A DNA stretch of 64,000 bases from Cysteiniphilum litorale (GTDB lineage Bacteria; Pseudomonadota; Gammaproteobacteria; Francisellales; Francisellaceae): assembly GCF_003428165.1 (NCBI RefSeq), contig NZ_QLIQ01000006.1, positions 1-64,000 on the forward strand, given 5' to 3'. Below are positions 34,444 to 45,119 of the stretch, one piece after another; positions within the stretch are counted from its first letter, which is position 1; every line of letters begins with the position of its first letter. The notes under the pieces were generated by a model. The model did no database searches, was not told the DNA's origin, and saw nothing but the letters and a program-made list of their open reading frames with translations. Position numbers and translations under genes: made by a program.

Positions 34444-35157
34444 TCACTCTATTCTTTGCTGTTCTACTTTTGGTGCTTCAACTGGATACGACACATAATC
34501 ATACACTTCAATGACTTTCTTAACTCCAGAAACATTTGCGGCAATACTCGATGCTTGATTACCCTCGCTTTGGGTGACTACACCCATAAGATATACCACA
34601 CCTTTCTCAGTGACCACTTTAAACTTCAGGCTATTGACGCCACTTGAAACCATCGATGAAATGACTTTAGAGGTAATCCAACTATCCGACAAATAATCCC
34701 CGATATCGACTGGATCACCGATAGTTAGCTGATTATAGACCACCTTAACACCAGGGATTTTAGCCATGCGATTAGCAAGCTCCGTTTTAAGCATCTCACT
34801 TGGGACTTGCCCCAATAGCAGCATAATATGGTTAAAGACTACTGGCTCAACATTGGAGTTGCCTTTCAGTGCGGGATAATCATTTAATAATGAAATCGCT
34901 TTAAATTGAATTGATTTATCCGAGGCATTGGTTTTACCATCGACACTACTGCCGGCAACATTGCTGCCAACAACAGCAGCTCCAGCGCCGGCGATCACAA
35001 CTGGCGCACAAGCACTTAACAAACCAGCTAGACTAATGCCTAAAATAAGTGATGATATGACTTTAATATTGGTTGATGCTTTTCTTGCAACCTTGCTTTT
35101 CTTCTGTATTTTCTGTTTTTTCTGCTTTTGCTGCTTTTGGTGTTTGATTATATTCAT
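34444..35157 (-). CDS. BON-domain lipoprotein (DolP/OsmY-like)
   Basis: The 237-residue protein has a lipobox, LLSAC, with Cys near residue 51. Two BON domains follow, at about 83-150 and 155-222. DolP-like proteins sit on the inner face of the outer membrane and help keep it intact. The part before the hydrophobic signal core is unusually long, about 33 residues rich in Lys and Gln. It is encoded inside the 3' end of the upstream gene by a 9-bp tandem repeat. No internal ATG offers a normal start. The overlap is 95 nt. Confidence 0.83.
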   Translation of the reverse strand: MNIIKHQKQQKQKKQKIQKKSKVARKASTNIKVISSLILGISLAGLLSACAPVVIAGAGAAVVGSNVAGSSVDGKTNASDKSIQFKAISLLNDYPALKGNSNVEPVVFNHIMLLLGQVPSEMLKTELANRMAKIPGVKVVYNQLTIGDPVDIGDYLSDSWITSKVISSMVSSGVNSLKFKVVTEKGVVYLMGVVTQSEGNQASSIAANVSGVKKVIEVYDYVSYPVEAPKVEQQRIE

Positions 35158-36277
35158 CGATAAACTCCTGAAATATCGTGAGTGTATCCGCTAACACCTC
35201 ACAACCGATGGATAATCTTAACAACCATGGTGAAACTTGTAATTGAATTTGTTGCAGTTTTTGAACATCTTTATGTGACATGCTTGCTGGATGACTCAAA
35301 GAGGAGTGTACCGCACCAAAACTCACCGTTTTTGGGAAATAGGATTTTAATTTCTGATAAAACTGCTCAAACTGCGCTTGATTAAAACACTCAACCGCTA
35401 AAAGCCCACCTAAAGACTCACAGTTTTCGCTAAGCCAATGCGCATGCTTTTGAGTTAAATCACCAACATAATAAATACTTTTAAAGCATTTACTTGCTTT
35501 TAATAACGCATAAACAGCTGCTGCATTTTTAGTTACTTCAGCCATGCGCAAATGCACTGTTTTTAAGCTTCTTGATAATAGCCATGCTTGAAATGGATCT
35601 AATGCATAACCTGTTTGGCGAATAATCTTTGCAATCTTTTCTTTAAACCGTGTATTAGTCGCAATCACGCCTGAGGTAACATCAGCGTGCCCTACGAGAT
35701 ACTTAGTAGATGATTGCAAAGCAATATCCGCACCAAACTTAAGCGGCATAAAACCGTATGATGACATCAATGAATTGTCAACCACTAAGCAAATATTGCA
35801 CGCTTGCGTGATCTTAGCTAAATCAGCAATAGGCGCTATTTTCTGTAACGGATTAGACACCGTCTCGCATAACACCATCTTGGTTTTTGCACTTATTGCT
35901 TGTGTTAAATTATGAGGCTCTTGTAAGTCAATCTGCCTAATCACAATACCACGATCCTGACACATCTCTTCCAAGATAAACGATAACCCTGCGTAAAAAT
36001 CACAACCAACAATAAGCTCATCACCTGCTTTTAGCATACTTAAGACAATATTAAGTGCTGACAAACCACTGCTAACCGCAAATGCAGCATGCGCTTCATC
36101 CAAAATAGCCAGTTGCGCTTCTAGATAGCGACGTGTTGGATTTTGCACCCGTGAATATTCAAATGCATTACTATTGTGTTGATCAAAGGTACTTACTTGA
36201 TAAATAGGCATGCTCATCGCGTGATATGCGTCATCATTCTCAAGGTGCAATAAGCGCGTTATTCTACTGTTACTCAT
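35063..36277 (-). CDS. Trans-sulfuration PLP enzyme (cystathionine synthase/lyase family)
   Basis: The 404-residue enzyme belongs to the Cys/Met metabolism PLP family. The lysine falls in LQSSTKYLVGHADV, the pyridine-binding Asp in LVVDNSLMSS, and SSGLSALNIVL binds phosphate. It could be a cystathionine gamma-synthase, beta-lyase or gamma-lyase; the sequence does not decide. The family fold ends near residue 378 (EFIDEYNQ). The last 26 residues are a Lys/Glu/Ala-rich tail encoded by a 9-bp repeat shared with the overlapping lipoprotein gene. Confidence 0.85.
   Translation of the reverse strand: MSNSRITRLLHLENDDAYHAMSMPIYQVSTFDQHNSNAFEYSRVQNPTRRYLEAQLAILDEAHAAFAVSSGLSALNIVLSMLKAGDELIVGCDFYAGLSFILEEMCQDRGIVIRQIDLQEPHNLTQAISAKTKMVLCETVSNPLQKIAPIADLAKITQACNICLVVDNSLMSSYGFMPLKFGADIALQSSTKYLVGHADVTSGVIATNTRFKEKIAKIIRQTGYALDPFQAWLLSRSLKTVHLRMAEVTKNAAAVYALLKASKCFKSIYYVGDLTQKHAHWLSENCESLGGLLAVECFNQAQFEQFYQKLKSYFPKTVSFGAVHSSLSHPASMSHKDVQKLQQIQLQVSPWLLRLSIGCEVLADTLTIFQEFIDEYNQTPKAAKAEKTENTEEKQGCKKSINQY
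35104..35139. repeat. Four tandem 9-bp repeats read in two frames
   Basis: Four units, CTGTATTTT, CTGTTTTTT and CTGCTTTTG twice, lie in the overlap of two minus-strand genes. They encode KAA-KAE-KTE-NTE at the end of the PLP enzyme and KQQ-KQK-KQK-IQK at the start of the lipoprotein. A gain or loss of one unit keeps both frames open. Confidence 0.85.
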
Positions 36278-36321
36278 AATTTCTAAATCATTTATTCTTT
36301 ATATTCTTTATATTTTTTATA

Positions 36322-38424
36322 TTAGCCGACAAGACTCAACCCAACTCGCTGGCGTTCAAGGTCAATACTAATGACTTTAATCTGTGGCAATTGCTCATTC
36401 AAACTCACCACCTCGTTGGGATGACTGACGCGCTTAGTACTTAATTTAGAAATATGAATCATACCATCATTTTTTAAGCCTATATCGACAAAAACCCCAA
36501 AGTCTGTGATATTGCGCACAACACCTGAGACCATCATGCCGACTTTAAGCGAATCTATATCCAAGGCTTCAGCACTAAAGCTTACTTCAGGCAATTCATC
36601 ACGTGGATCAAACCCAGGCTTTTGCAGTTCTTTAATAATATCTCTTAAGGTTGGCTCGCCAATCTTATACATTTTGGCAAAACTTACAATATCGATCTGC
36701 TTTAGTTCGTCATTTGATTTTGTTAATAACCCTCTAGCAATCGCATAATGTTCAGGATGCACACCGGTATTATCTAAAAGATCATGTGCCTCAGGAATAC
36801 GCATAAAGCCTGAGCACTGCTCAAAGGCTTTATCGCCCAAGCCCTTGACTTTCTTAAGCTCCGCTATATTTTTAAAGCCACCCACTTTATTGCGATATGC
36901 TACGACTTCTTTTGCTAAACGTGGACTTAAGCCCGAAACATATGCCAATAGCTGCGCTGAGGCGGTATTTAAATTAACACCGACATTATTGACAACCGCT
37001 TCGGTAACATCACTTAATTTTTGTACCAATTTCTTTTGATCGACATCATGCTGATATTGACCGACACCTAGGGCTTTAGGATCAATTTTCACCAATGCTG
37101 CCATCGGATTTTGTAAGCGTTGCGCGATCGAAATAGCCCCTCTTACCGTAACATCTAACTGTGGATACTCCTCTTCCGCCACTTCAGAAGCTGAATACAC
37201 CGAAGCGCCTGCTTCAGAAACAACAGTATAGCGAAGTTGATGCTCTGCTTGTTTATTATAATCAGCAAAGAAATCTTGTAACTCACGCGATGCCGTACCA
37301 TTGCCAATCGCCACAGTATCAATTTGGTATTTTTTAACTAAATCATTGACGATCTTTTTAGCTTCTATTGTTTTGTTATGCGGCGGCGCTGGATATATAA
37401 CGGCTTCTGCCAAGTACATACCTTTTTCATCAATAACGGCTAACTTAGCACCCGTTTTAAAACCAGGATCAACACCTAGCACAGCATGCGCTTTCACTGG
37501 TGGTACCATCAGTAAATGGCTTAAGTTATCAGCAAAAACATGTATTGCTGAGATTTCTGCTTTCTCTTTTAAAGTATTAATTACCTCGCGCTCAATTGAT
37601 GGATATAACAATCGCTTGTAGCCATCATAATAAGCATCTATCAACAATGCTGACACGCCCGCAGCATGTCTTGGCAGCTTAAAACGTGTAATCGTTTCTT
37701 TATAGCGCTCATGATCTATTTCAATCTTAATGCTTAGTTCTTTCTCAGCCACGCCACGAAAGATCGCTAACAAGCGATGCCCAGGTATTTTATTAACATT
37801 GGATTGATATTGATCAAACTGCGCAAAGTTACCTTGGGCATTGCATGTTTTGGTCGCTTTAACCTGTAAGCTACCAAAACGCGATACCTGATCGCGCACA
37901 TAGGCGCGCTCTTTGGCATTATCAGCATAAATTTCAGCAACAATATCCATCGCACCTTGTACTGCTTCATCAACGGTTTTTATACCATTTCTGACAAATG
38001 ACTTAGCGCGATCATAAAATGCAGCCTCACTATCATAGGCTTTAAGTAGAATATCTGCTAACGGTTGCAGTCCTTTCTCAATCGCTACTTGCGCTCGCGT
38101 ATTACGTTTTTGCTTAAAGGGCTGATAGATATCTTCTAAATCATTTAATGTATTGGCTTCATTAAGCGCTTTTTTTAATGACTCGTCATAAACACCACGC
38201 TCGGTTAAGGTATGAATAATTTCTTCTTTGCGCGTGTCAAATTTCTGTAAATACTGATAATACTCATAAAAATTTCTAAGCTCTGTATCACTCGCCCCAC
38301 CTGTCATCTCTTTGCGATAACGCGCTATAAAGGGAATGGTTGCCCCTTCGCTTAACAGTGAAACAATATTCTCAGTGGCTTTAATCGACAATCCACTTTG
38401 TGTCGCAAGTTGCTGTAAATTCAT
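36322..38424 (-). CDS. tex: Tex RNA-binding transcription accessory protein
   Basis: This protein of about 700 residues has the full Tex order: N-terminal helical domain, YqgF-like RNase H fold (LGVDPGFKTGAKLAVID), helix-hairpin-helix pair (NTASAQLLAYVSGL), HhH_9-like part, and C-terminal S1 domain (ITDFGVFVDIGLKNDGMIHIS). Tex binds nucleic acid and affects transcription and recovery from damage. I chose the ATG at 38424, where family homology begins. An ATG at 38472 would add 16 residues. The 3' end is about 45 nt upstream of the PLP-enzyme start, across an AT repeat. Confidence 0.93.
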   Translation of the reverse strand: MNLQQLATQSGLSIKATENIVSLLSEGATIPFIARYRKEMTGGASDTELRNFYEYYQYLQKFDTRKEEIIHTLTERGVYDESLKKALNEANTLNDLEDIYQPFKQKRNTRAQVAIEKGLQPLADILLKAYDSEAAFYDRAKSFVRNGIKTVDEAVQGAMDIVAEIYADNAKERAYVRDQVSRFGSLQVKATKTCNAQGNFAQFDQYQSNVNKIPGHRLLAIFRGVAEKELSIKIEIDHERYKETITRFKLPRHAAGVSALLIDAYYDGYKRLLYPSIEREVINTLKEKAEISAIHVFADNLSHLLMVPPVKAHAVLGVDPGFKTGAKLAVIDEKGMYLAEAVIYPAPPHNKTIEAKKIVNDLVKKYQIDTVAIGNGTASRELQDFFADYNKQAEHQLRYTVVSEAGASVYSASEVAEEEYPQLDVTVRGAISIAQRLQNPMAALVKIDPKALGVGQYQHDVDQKKLVQKLSDVTEAVVNNVGVNLNTASAQLLAYVSGLSPRLAKEVVAYRNKVGGFKNIAELKKVKGLGDKAFEQCSGFMRIPEAHDLLDNTGVHPEHYAIARGLLTKSNDELKQIDIVSFAKMYKIGEPTLRDIIKELQKPGFDPRDELPEVSFSAEALDIDSLKVGMMVSGVVRNITDFGVFVDIGLKNDGMIHISKLSTKRVSHPNEVVSLNEQLPQIKVISIDLERQRVGLSLVG

Positions 38425-38472
38425 GAAACATTTAGGCATGCTAATTATGCTTGCTATCTTCAGCGATTTCAT

Positions 38473-38707
38473 TGCCGATGTCCATCATTAATTATAGCCA
38501 CCCCACACTGACACGCTTGCAGATTTAGCAAGCTTAAGGCAAGCTGTCATCAACAATATTAGTAATGATGAAGAAATAAGTTACGCTATTTCTCACCTCT
38601 CCCCCTGCGGGAAAGATCGTGCAGCTCACGCTGCGCGAATAAGGGGAATAATTAAAACTCAACTTAATTCTTATTGATTACATACATTAAAGGAAACAAA
38701 GACATCT
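38473..38707. other. Intergenic region with a GC-rich patch
   Basis: This spacer separates divergent tex and the DUF4870 gene. At about 38596-38645 it holds a GC-rich patch unlike its AT-rich surroundings, with CTCCCCCTGCGGG and GCAGCTCACGCTGC, which can form short hairpins. It may be a REP-like repeat remnant. I see no coding sign. An AAAGGAAAC sequence near its right end is the likely ribosome site of the next gene. Confidence 0.35.
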
Positions 38708-39070
38708 ATGAAAAACGAAACCTATGCCAAAATTATCTACATCCTCTATATCGTCGGTCTATTTACCGGTATTACCGCGCTAATCGGGTTAATCATGGCG
38801 TATGTCAAAAGAAATGAACATGATGTGACACCCGCCCTTAAGACGCATTTTGATTTTCAGATAAAAACCTTTTGGTATGGTCTTATTTATCTGATCTTAT
38901 CGATTATTTTAGCTTTTATTATCATCGGTTATCTTTTGTATATCTGGTGGGTGATTTGGCTCGTTGTTCGCACCATCAAAGGCTTTATGGCATTAGATAG
39001 TGACAAAGCTGTCACCGGTAAAGATGGTTTTTGGGGATTAGGCGAGTTTAATCTTGGCATCTCAAAATAA
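38708..39070 (+). CDS. DUF4870-type small membrane protein
   Basis: This 120-residue protein has three or four membrane helices. An N-terminal helix reads [13 protein letters not shown], a polar loop has [13 protein letters not shown], and two further helices follow. The pattern matches the DUF4870/Tic20-like family of unknown function. An AAGGAAAC site lies upstream of the ATG. It is convergent with metH, and their 3' ends overlap by 9 nt. Confidence 0.75.
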   Translation: MKNETYAKIIYILYIVGLFTGITALIGLIMAYVKRNEHDVTPALKTHFDFQIKTFWYGLIYLILSIILAFIIIGYLLYIWWVIWLVVRTIKGFMALDSDKAVTGKDGFWGLGEFNLGISK

Positions 39071-42000
39071 ATTAGGACGCAGCCATTTCTCAGCTTCTGA
39101 TATACTCATGCCTTTACGCTTGGCATAATCTTGAAGTTGATCTTCAGCAATTTTACCTACACCAAAATACTTACTCTCAGGATGCGCAAAATAAAGCCCA
39201 CTAACACTTGCCGCAGGTGTTACTGCCATCGACTCAGTCAAATGCATCCCCATTTCAGGCGCGTTTAATAACTTAAATAGAGTTTCTTTTTCAGTGTGAT
39301 CTGGACAAGCCGGATAGCCAAATGCTGGACGAATGCCACGATATTTACCTTTGATCAATGCCTCATTATCAAAGCACTCATCTGTAGCATACCCCCAAAA
39401 CTCTTTGCGAATGCGCTCATGTAAATGCTCAGCAAAGCTCTCAGCCAAACGATCGGCTAATACTTTAAACATAATCGCATTATACTGGTCATGATTTTTC
39501 TCAAATGTTTTAAGCTGATCAGAGGTTTCAATCCCTGTGGTAACAGCAAACGCACCAATATAGTCATCGATATTAAGAGCTTTTGGCGCGATATAGTCGC
39601 TTAGTGCAACAAACGCCTTATTTGGATTACCCGTTTGTTGACGCAATGTCTGAAATCTTGCTAAGGTTGAGCCGTTTATATCATACACTTCAACATCATT
39701 ACCAACACTATTGGCATGATACAAGCCATATACGGCATTAGCTTTAAGCCATTTCTCATCAATAATCTGCTTTAACATCTCTTTAGCATCACTAAAAAGC
39801 TTCTGCGCTTCTTGCCCTTTGTGCGGATCATGTAAAATTTTAGGATAACTCCCCTTTAATTCCCACGCATGGAAAAATGGACTCCAGTCAATCCGCTCAA
39901 CAAGCTTTTGCAACGGGTAATCCGTTAATACAAATCGCCCTAACTGCTTAGGCTTTTGGATCGTCTGTTGATCAAACACCAATTTCAAGTTTTGATTATT
40001 GCATTTTTCATAGGCATAAATCTCACGCGCTTGTTTGCTCTTTTGGTAATGCGCAACCAGATGCTCATATTCAGTCTTGATCTTCTGATAGTAACTCTCT
40101 TTATTATCGCCTAAAAGATTTGCCATCGTTGACACCGCGCGCGATGCATCTAACACATGCACCGTTGGCAAGTCATGTTTTGGTAATATCTTCATCGCAG
40201 TATGAATCTTTGACGTGGTCGCACCACCAATCAAAAGGGGCAAATGGACATTTTGTGCTTTCATCTCACTGGCAACGGTAATCATCTCATCCAGTGACGG
40301 CGTAATAAGCCCGCTTAAACCAATCATATCGGCATTTTCTTTTTTGGCAGTTTCAATGATTTTCTGATAGGGCGTCATCACACCCAAGTCAATGACTTCA
40401 TAGTTATTACATTGCAGCACCACTCCCACAATATTCTTACCGATATCATGGACATCGCCTTTGACTGTCGCAAGCACGATTTTGCCTTTAGCTTTTTGTG
40501 CTTGGGATTTCTCCTCTTGCAAAAATGGCTCAAGATAAGCAACTGCCTGCTTCATGACGCGTGCTGATTTGACCACTTGTGGCAGAAACATCTTACCCGA
40601 GCCAAACAAATCACCAACAGTATCCATCCCCTGCATCAAAGGACCTTCAATCACACTTAGAGGATTACCAAGTTCCATTCTTGCTGCTTCAGTATCTTCG
40701 ATAATATATTGATTAATACCCTTCACTAAGGCATAGCTTAAACGCTCAGTCACCGGCTGTTTGCGCCAAGAAAGATCTTCTTTTTTATCCGTTTTTGTGC
40801 CCGACAAGGTTTGCGCATATTCGACAAGCTCATCAGCTGCCGCTTTACGTGTATTTAAAATCACCTCTTCAATGAGCTGTTTAAGTTTGGGATCAATATC
40901 TTCATAAATCGTGATTTGCCCGGCATTAACAATTCCCATATCCATACCTGCTTTAATCGCATGATATAAAAAGATCGAGTGAATAGCCTCACGCACCAAG
41001 TTATTACCACGAAAAGAAAATGAGACATTGCTAACGCCCCCTGAGATGCGCGCATGTGGGCAGCGCTTTTTGATCTCTCTTGTTGCTTCAATAAAATCAA
41101 TACCATAACTATGATGCGCCTCAATACCTGTAGCAACAGCAAAGATATTCGGATCAAAAATAATATCCTCGGGCGGAAATCCAATCTTCTCGACCAAAAG
41201 ATCATATGCTCGTTGACAAATATCAACCCGCTTTTGCAAAGTATCCGCTTGTCCTTGTTCATCAAATGCCATTACAACAATCGCAGCCCCGTAACGAAGC
41301 GCAAGCTTAGCATGCTTGATAAATTCGTCTTCTCCTTCTTTAAGACTAATCGAGTTAATGACACCCTTGCCTTGAATCTGTTGCAAACCCGTTTCAATCA
41401 CCTCCCATTTTGAGGAGTCAATCATCATCGGTACTTTGGAGATATCAGGTTCAGTGGCGATAAGCTTTAAAAAACGCTCCATACAAGCTCGTGCATCTAG
41501 CATGCCATCATCCATATTGACATCAACGATTTGCGCGCCATTTTCAACTTGCTCTTGTGCAACATGAAGGGCTGCTTCAAAGTCCTGATCACGAATGAGT
41601 TTGGCAAACTTTAATGAGCCTGAGACATTAGTGCGCTCACCAATATTGATAAAGTTACTCTCAGGTGTCACCACTAAACTTTCTAAACCTGATAAACAGA
41701 GTGTTTTAGCTTTTTGTTTAATCACTCTTGGCGCTACATTTTCAATCAGCTTTGCCATCGCTTCAATATGCTCAGGTGTCGTGCCACAGCACCCACCCAG
41801 AATATTAACCAGATGGTGCTCAACAAATGGTTTAAGTTTATCTGCCATAATCTCAGGGGTTTCATCATAACCACCAAAAGCATTAGGAAGTCCCGCATTT
41901 GGATGCATGCTAACAAACCCCTCGGCAGTCTTTGCCAGAGCCTCAATATGCGGATATAAATCATCAGCACCCAAAGCACAATTAAGCCCAATCGATAAGG

Positions 42001-42709
42001 CTTTGGCATGCTTTAAACTATAGTAAAAAGCATCTACCGTTTGCCCTGATAAGGTGCGCCCACTTTGATCGGTAATCGTTCCTGACAACATCACAGGCAT
42101 CGATATATTATGCTTTTCAAAATAATCTTCAATCGCATAAATCGCCGCTTTGGCATTTAGGGTATCAAAAATTGTCTCAACCAAGATAATATCAGAGCCC
42201 CCATCGATCACGCCACGCAAGTTCTCTTGATAGGCGCTCACCAATTGCATAAAAGTGATGTTTCTAAAGCCTGGATCACTGACATCTGGTGAAATGGATA
42301 AGGTACGATTTGTGGGACCCAACACGCCGGCAACAAAGCGCGGCTTATCTGTTGTCGTGTATTTTTGTGTCGCCCTTTTAGCGATTTTGGCGCCGGCTTT
42401 GGCAATCTCATAGACATGATCTTCAAGCGCGTAATCCGCCATAGAAATAGACGTACTATTAAAGGTATTGGTTTCAATAATATCAGCACCCGCTGCCAAG
42501 TACTTTTCATGAATCGTTTGAATAATCTCAGGTTGCGTTAAGTTCAATAAGTCATTATTGCCCTTTTGCTCTGATGTCACCTCCTTAAACATTCGCCCTC
42601 TATAGTCCATTTCAGTTAAATCATACGCTTGAATCATCGTGCCCATCGCACCATCAAGAAGTAAAATACGCATTTTCAATAACGATTGTAACTGCTCGTA
42701 AATAGACAT
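39062..42709 (-). CDS. metH: Cobalamin-dependent methionine synthase
   Basis: The enzyme of about 1215 residues moves a methyl group from methyltetrahydrofolate to homocysteine through cobalamin. All four modules are present: homocysteine domain with zinc cysteines in GLNCALG and [10 protein letters not shown], folate domain ([11 protein letters not shown]), B12 domain with the His in DVHDIGKN, and the C-terminal AdoMet activation domain with [10 protein letters not shown] chose the ATG at 42709, where homology begins; an upstream GTG at 42757 is unlikely. I saw no cobalamin riboswitch in the 127 nt upstream. Confidence 0.96.
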   Translation of the reverse strand: MSIYEQLQSLLKMRILLLDGAMGTMIQAYDLTEMDYRGRMFKEVTSEQKGNNDLLNLTQPEIIQTIHEKYLAAGADIIETNTFNSTSISMADYALEDHVYEIAKAGAKIAKRATQKYTTTDKPRFVAGVLGPTNRTLSISPDVSDPGFRNITFMQLVSAYQENLRGVIDGGSDIILVETIFDTLNAKAAIYAIEDYFEKHNISMPVMLSGTITDQSGRTLSGQTVDAFYYSLKHAKALSIGLNCALGADDLYPHIEALAKTAEGFVSMHPNAGLPNAFGGYDETPEIMADKLKPFVEHHLVNILGGCCGTTPEHIEAMAKLIENVAPRVIKQKAKTLCLSGLESLVVTPESNFINIGERTNVSGSLKFAKLIRDQDFEAALHVAQEQVENGAQIVDVNMDDGMLDARACMERFLKLIATEPDISKVPMMIDSSKWEVIETGLQQIQGKGVINSISLKEGEDEFIKHAKLALRYGAAIVVMAFDEQGQADTLQKRVDICQRAYDLLVEKIGFPPEDIIFDPNIFAVATGIEAHHSYGIDFIEATREIKKRCPHARISGGVSNVSFSFRGNNLVREAIHSIFLYHAIKAGMDMGIVNAGQITIYEDIDPKLKQLIEEVILNTRKAAADELVEYAQTLSGTKTDKKEDLSWRKQPVTERLSYALVKGINQYIIEDTEAARMELGNPLSVIEGPLMQGMDTVGDLFGSGKMFLPQVVKSARVMKQAVAYLEPFLQEEKSQAQKAKGKIVLATVKGDVHDIGKNIVGVVLQCNNYEVIDLGVMTPYQKIIETAKKENADMIGLSGLITPSLDEMITVASEMKAQNVHLPLLIGGATTSKIHTAMKILPKHDLPTVHVLDASRAVSTMANLLGDNKESYYQKIKTEYEHLVAHYQKSKQAREIYAYEKCNNQNLKLVFDQQTIQKPKQLGRFVLTDYPLQKLVERIDWSPFFHAWELKGSYPKILHDPHKGQEAQKLFSDAKEMLKQIIDEKWLKANAVYGLYHANSVGNDVEVYDINGSTLARFQTLRQQTGNPNKAFVALSDYIAPKALNIDDYIGAFAVTTGIETSDQLKTFEKNHDQYNAIMFKVLADRLAESFAEHLHERIRKEFWGYATDECFDNEALIKGKYRGIRPAFGYPACPDHTEKETLFKLLNAPEMGMHLTESMAVTPAASVSGLYFAHPESKYFGVGKIAEDQLQDYAKRKGMSISEAEKWLRPNLF

Positions 42710-42836
42710 AAATAGAGGTTCTTTGTTTAAGTAATAGGTAATCAATAAAAGTAACACGATTGTTTGGGGATGAGTAGGCTATTTTGCCCTGATTTTTTAT
42801 AAATCATTTCCTGATTACCCACTTCGGGCATAGCAG

Positions 42837-43778
42837 CTAACTTTTATCTAGACATTTATAAATAAGCTCTGAGAATTCAGGGCAGCGTAAATAGCCGTAG
42901 GATTTATGCGGATTATGATGGTATTTACCAAGCTTTTTATTAAAAATCCCATAATCACTAAACACTAGTTGATCAACTACTTGCACACCTTGATGATTGG
43001 GACCATAAAGTGGTCCCAGTTTCAGCCGATAACATGCGACATCACGTGGATCAGAGAAGTTATACCAAGATTGCACCGCACTTGGCGTGCGTGGCTTATT
43101 CCTAAAATGCCCATCTGTAAGCTCTAAAAAAGGATGTTTGTAAGTAATGGCGTAAGTTAAGGGCGATCCCATAGTAATAAAGCATTTAATGTTAATATCC
43201 GGCAAGAATGAACGGATATTACGAAGCACATCATAGCAAATAATCGATCCCATCGAATGCCCGATAACAATAATTTCCTTACCCTCTTTAGCATGCACGC
43301 TTAGCGCATCGATCAGCTCACGCATCAAAATTTTACGTAATGGCCTTTTTTGCCCTTTACGATCATAAATCTCAACCTCGTCATTATAGTAATACGCCAT
43401 ATCACGAAAGAGTTTATTGGCTGCCCAAAAAGATACTGGGTCATATTGCTGAATTAGGTTAACGCATTTGCGTACTGCATTTTGCCCAAGCAAACCCATT
43501 CTTTTGATCAATGAGTCCGCATAACGTGGGAAATTTTCTTTTTCCAAATAATAGTAAGGCTCATCATCGTATAACTCATCAAAATAATATGCTTCATCAT
43601 TATGCAGTGGATATTTATGCAAAAGATCAGCCCAATAGACCATTTGAAAATTTATACCTTCATCATAACCACAGGTTTTTTCAAGCCCTTCCTCAATAGC
43701 AGACTTCCACCATGTTTGGATGATTTCTTTGGCATTTTTATTTAACAGCCCATGCACACCTAATATAATTTTATCCAT
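42837..43778 (-). CDS. Alpha/beta hydrolase-like protein
   Basis: The 313-residue protein has a nucleophile elbow, GHSMGS, near residues 174-179, after strand EIIVIG. GVHGLLN near the N-terminus fits an oxyanion segment, and a late His near HHNPHKSYGY may complete the triad. An acidic, Tyr-rich insert (about 62-80) is unusual. There is no signal peptide, so it is probably cytoplasmic. It resembles uncharacterised esterase/lipase-like proteins. The substrate is unknown. The gene stands alone between waaC and metH. Confidence 0.7.
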   Translation of the reverse strand: MDKIILGVHGLLNKNAKEIIQTWWKSAIEEGLEKTCGYDEGINFQMVYWADLLHKYPLHNDEAYYFDELYDDEPYYYLEKENFPRYADSLIKRMGLLGQNAVRKCVNLIQQYDPVSFWAANKLFRDMAYYYNDEVEIYDRKGQKRPLRKILMRELIDALSVHAKEGKEIIVIGHSMGSIICYDVLRNIRSFLPDINIKCFITMGSPLTYAITYKHPFLELTDGHFRNKPRTPSAVQSWYNFSDPRDVACYRLKLGPLYGPNHQGVQVVDQLVFSDYGIFNKKLGKYHHNPHKSYGYLRCPEFSELIYKCLDKS

Positions 43779-43935
43779 AATTTATGATGACTACCTGTTT
43801 ATTGTTCTTATGCTAACGGATACACATACCGCCGATAAACCACATGATCAAAGTCTAATACGCGTAAATAAAAACACAAATAAAACAGGCAAATGAGTAG
43901 GCATTATCTATGGGTATATAACGTCAGTAAGTAAA

Positions 43936-44952
43936 CTATGCCAACGAGTCTGACTTCAACCATACATTTAAACGCTCGTAAATTGACTCAGCAGAGATTG
44001 CCACCTCGCATGGCGCGAAAACATCTTTGGTAATCGGGCAAACTTTCTTTAAACAAGGCGAGCAGGTTAACTTCGATGACACATGTGTCACTTGTTTACC
44101 AATAGCACCTGTTAGCTTGGCGGATGTCGAGCCATACATGCCAATCACAGGCGCATTACAAGCCGCTGCCAAATGCGATAATCCGGTGTCAACAGAGACA
44201 ATAGCATCACTTTTACTAAAAAGCTCAGCTAATTGCGTCAAGCTCATTTTATCCATAACAACGGCATTTTGATGATTCTGTGCTATCTCATGCGCTTGAC
44301 GCTTTTCATCATCATTACCCCATGGTAAAAGAACTTTAATACCATCATCGACCAATAACCTCGCTAGTTGCTGCCAGTGTACTAGTGACCAATGCTTACT
44401 TGCCCACGTTGTGGCATGTAAAAAAACCACTTGTTTGTGCGTGCTTTGCTTATGCCATTGATAAGAAATACCATAGTCAACTTCACTTGAAACCGTATAG
44501 TTGAAAACTTTGGCAAACAGTGCTTTAACTCGCAAAATCGCGTGGCTCCCTTTGGCTACAGCAATTTTATGCTGATAAAAAAAGCTTGCGGCAGGTTCTC
44601 GTGCTGAGAGTTTATCTAAGCCATATTTGACACCTTTGGCACCCTTGGTAATCCACGCACTTTTCAACAGTCCTTGCGCATCGATAATATAATCATAACG
44701 CTTTGACTTAAGTTTCTTTTTAAACGCACGAATTTCAGTAAAATGCTTAAATATATTCTTACGCCATTTACGCACTTCCACTTCAAGCACTTCATTAACG
44801 GCTTGATGCCACTTAGGGATCTCGGCAAAAGCCTTTTCAACCACCCAGTCAAACTCAATCTCAGGCATTTGCTTTTTAGCTTCTGTTAACGCTGGTAGCG
44901 TATGCAGCACATCACCTAGAGATGATGTTTTCACAATTAAACATCTTTTCAT
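43936..44952 (-). CDS. waaC: LPS heptosyltransferase I
   Basis: This 338-residue GT9 enzyme adds the first heptose to Kdo of the LPS inner core. The N-terminal LIVKTSSLGDVLHTLPAL is the WaaC signature. VSVDTGLSHLAAA binds the ADP-heptose, and VIGMYGSTS follows. Length and motifs are typical. It is divergent from mutS, with about 167 nt between. It shows that the cell makes a heptose-containing LPS core to which the O-antigen of region 1 could be joined. Confidence 0.92.
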   Translation of the reverse strand: MKRCLIVKTSSLGDVLHTLPALTEAKKQMPEIEFDWVVEKAFAEIPKWHQAVNEVLEVEVRKWRKNIFKHFTEIRAFKKKLKSKRYDYIIDAQGLLKSAWITKGAKGVKYGLDKLSAREPAASFFYQHKIAVAKGSHAILRVKALFAKVFNYTVSSEVDYGISYQWHKQSTHKQVVFLHATTWASKHWSLVHWQQLARLLVDDGIKVLLPWGNDDEKRQAHEIAQNHQNAVVMDKMSLTQLAELFSKSDAIVSVDTGLSHLAAACNAPVIGMYGSTSAKLTGAIGKQVTHVSSKLTCSPCLKKVCPITKDVFAPCEVAISAESIYERLNVWLKSDSLA

Positions 44953-45119
44953 TAACTTTTATAAATCATCATCTGTTTTATTATTGACGCCCACATTCTA
45001 ATGATTTTTAAACGACAATGCTATGGGCACAAGTTAAAACGTTTTGTTAAAATAGCCATTAAAAGTCGTCACTCTATCATGTACAATACTCAGCATTGAT
45101 ATTTTTAGATAACTACGCC

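Noticed and set aside
42710-42836. Cobalamin riboswitch before metH
   Set aside because: The upstream gap is short and I could not find a B12-box-like core.
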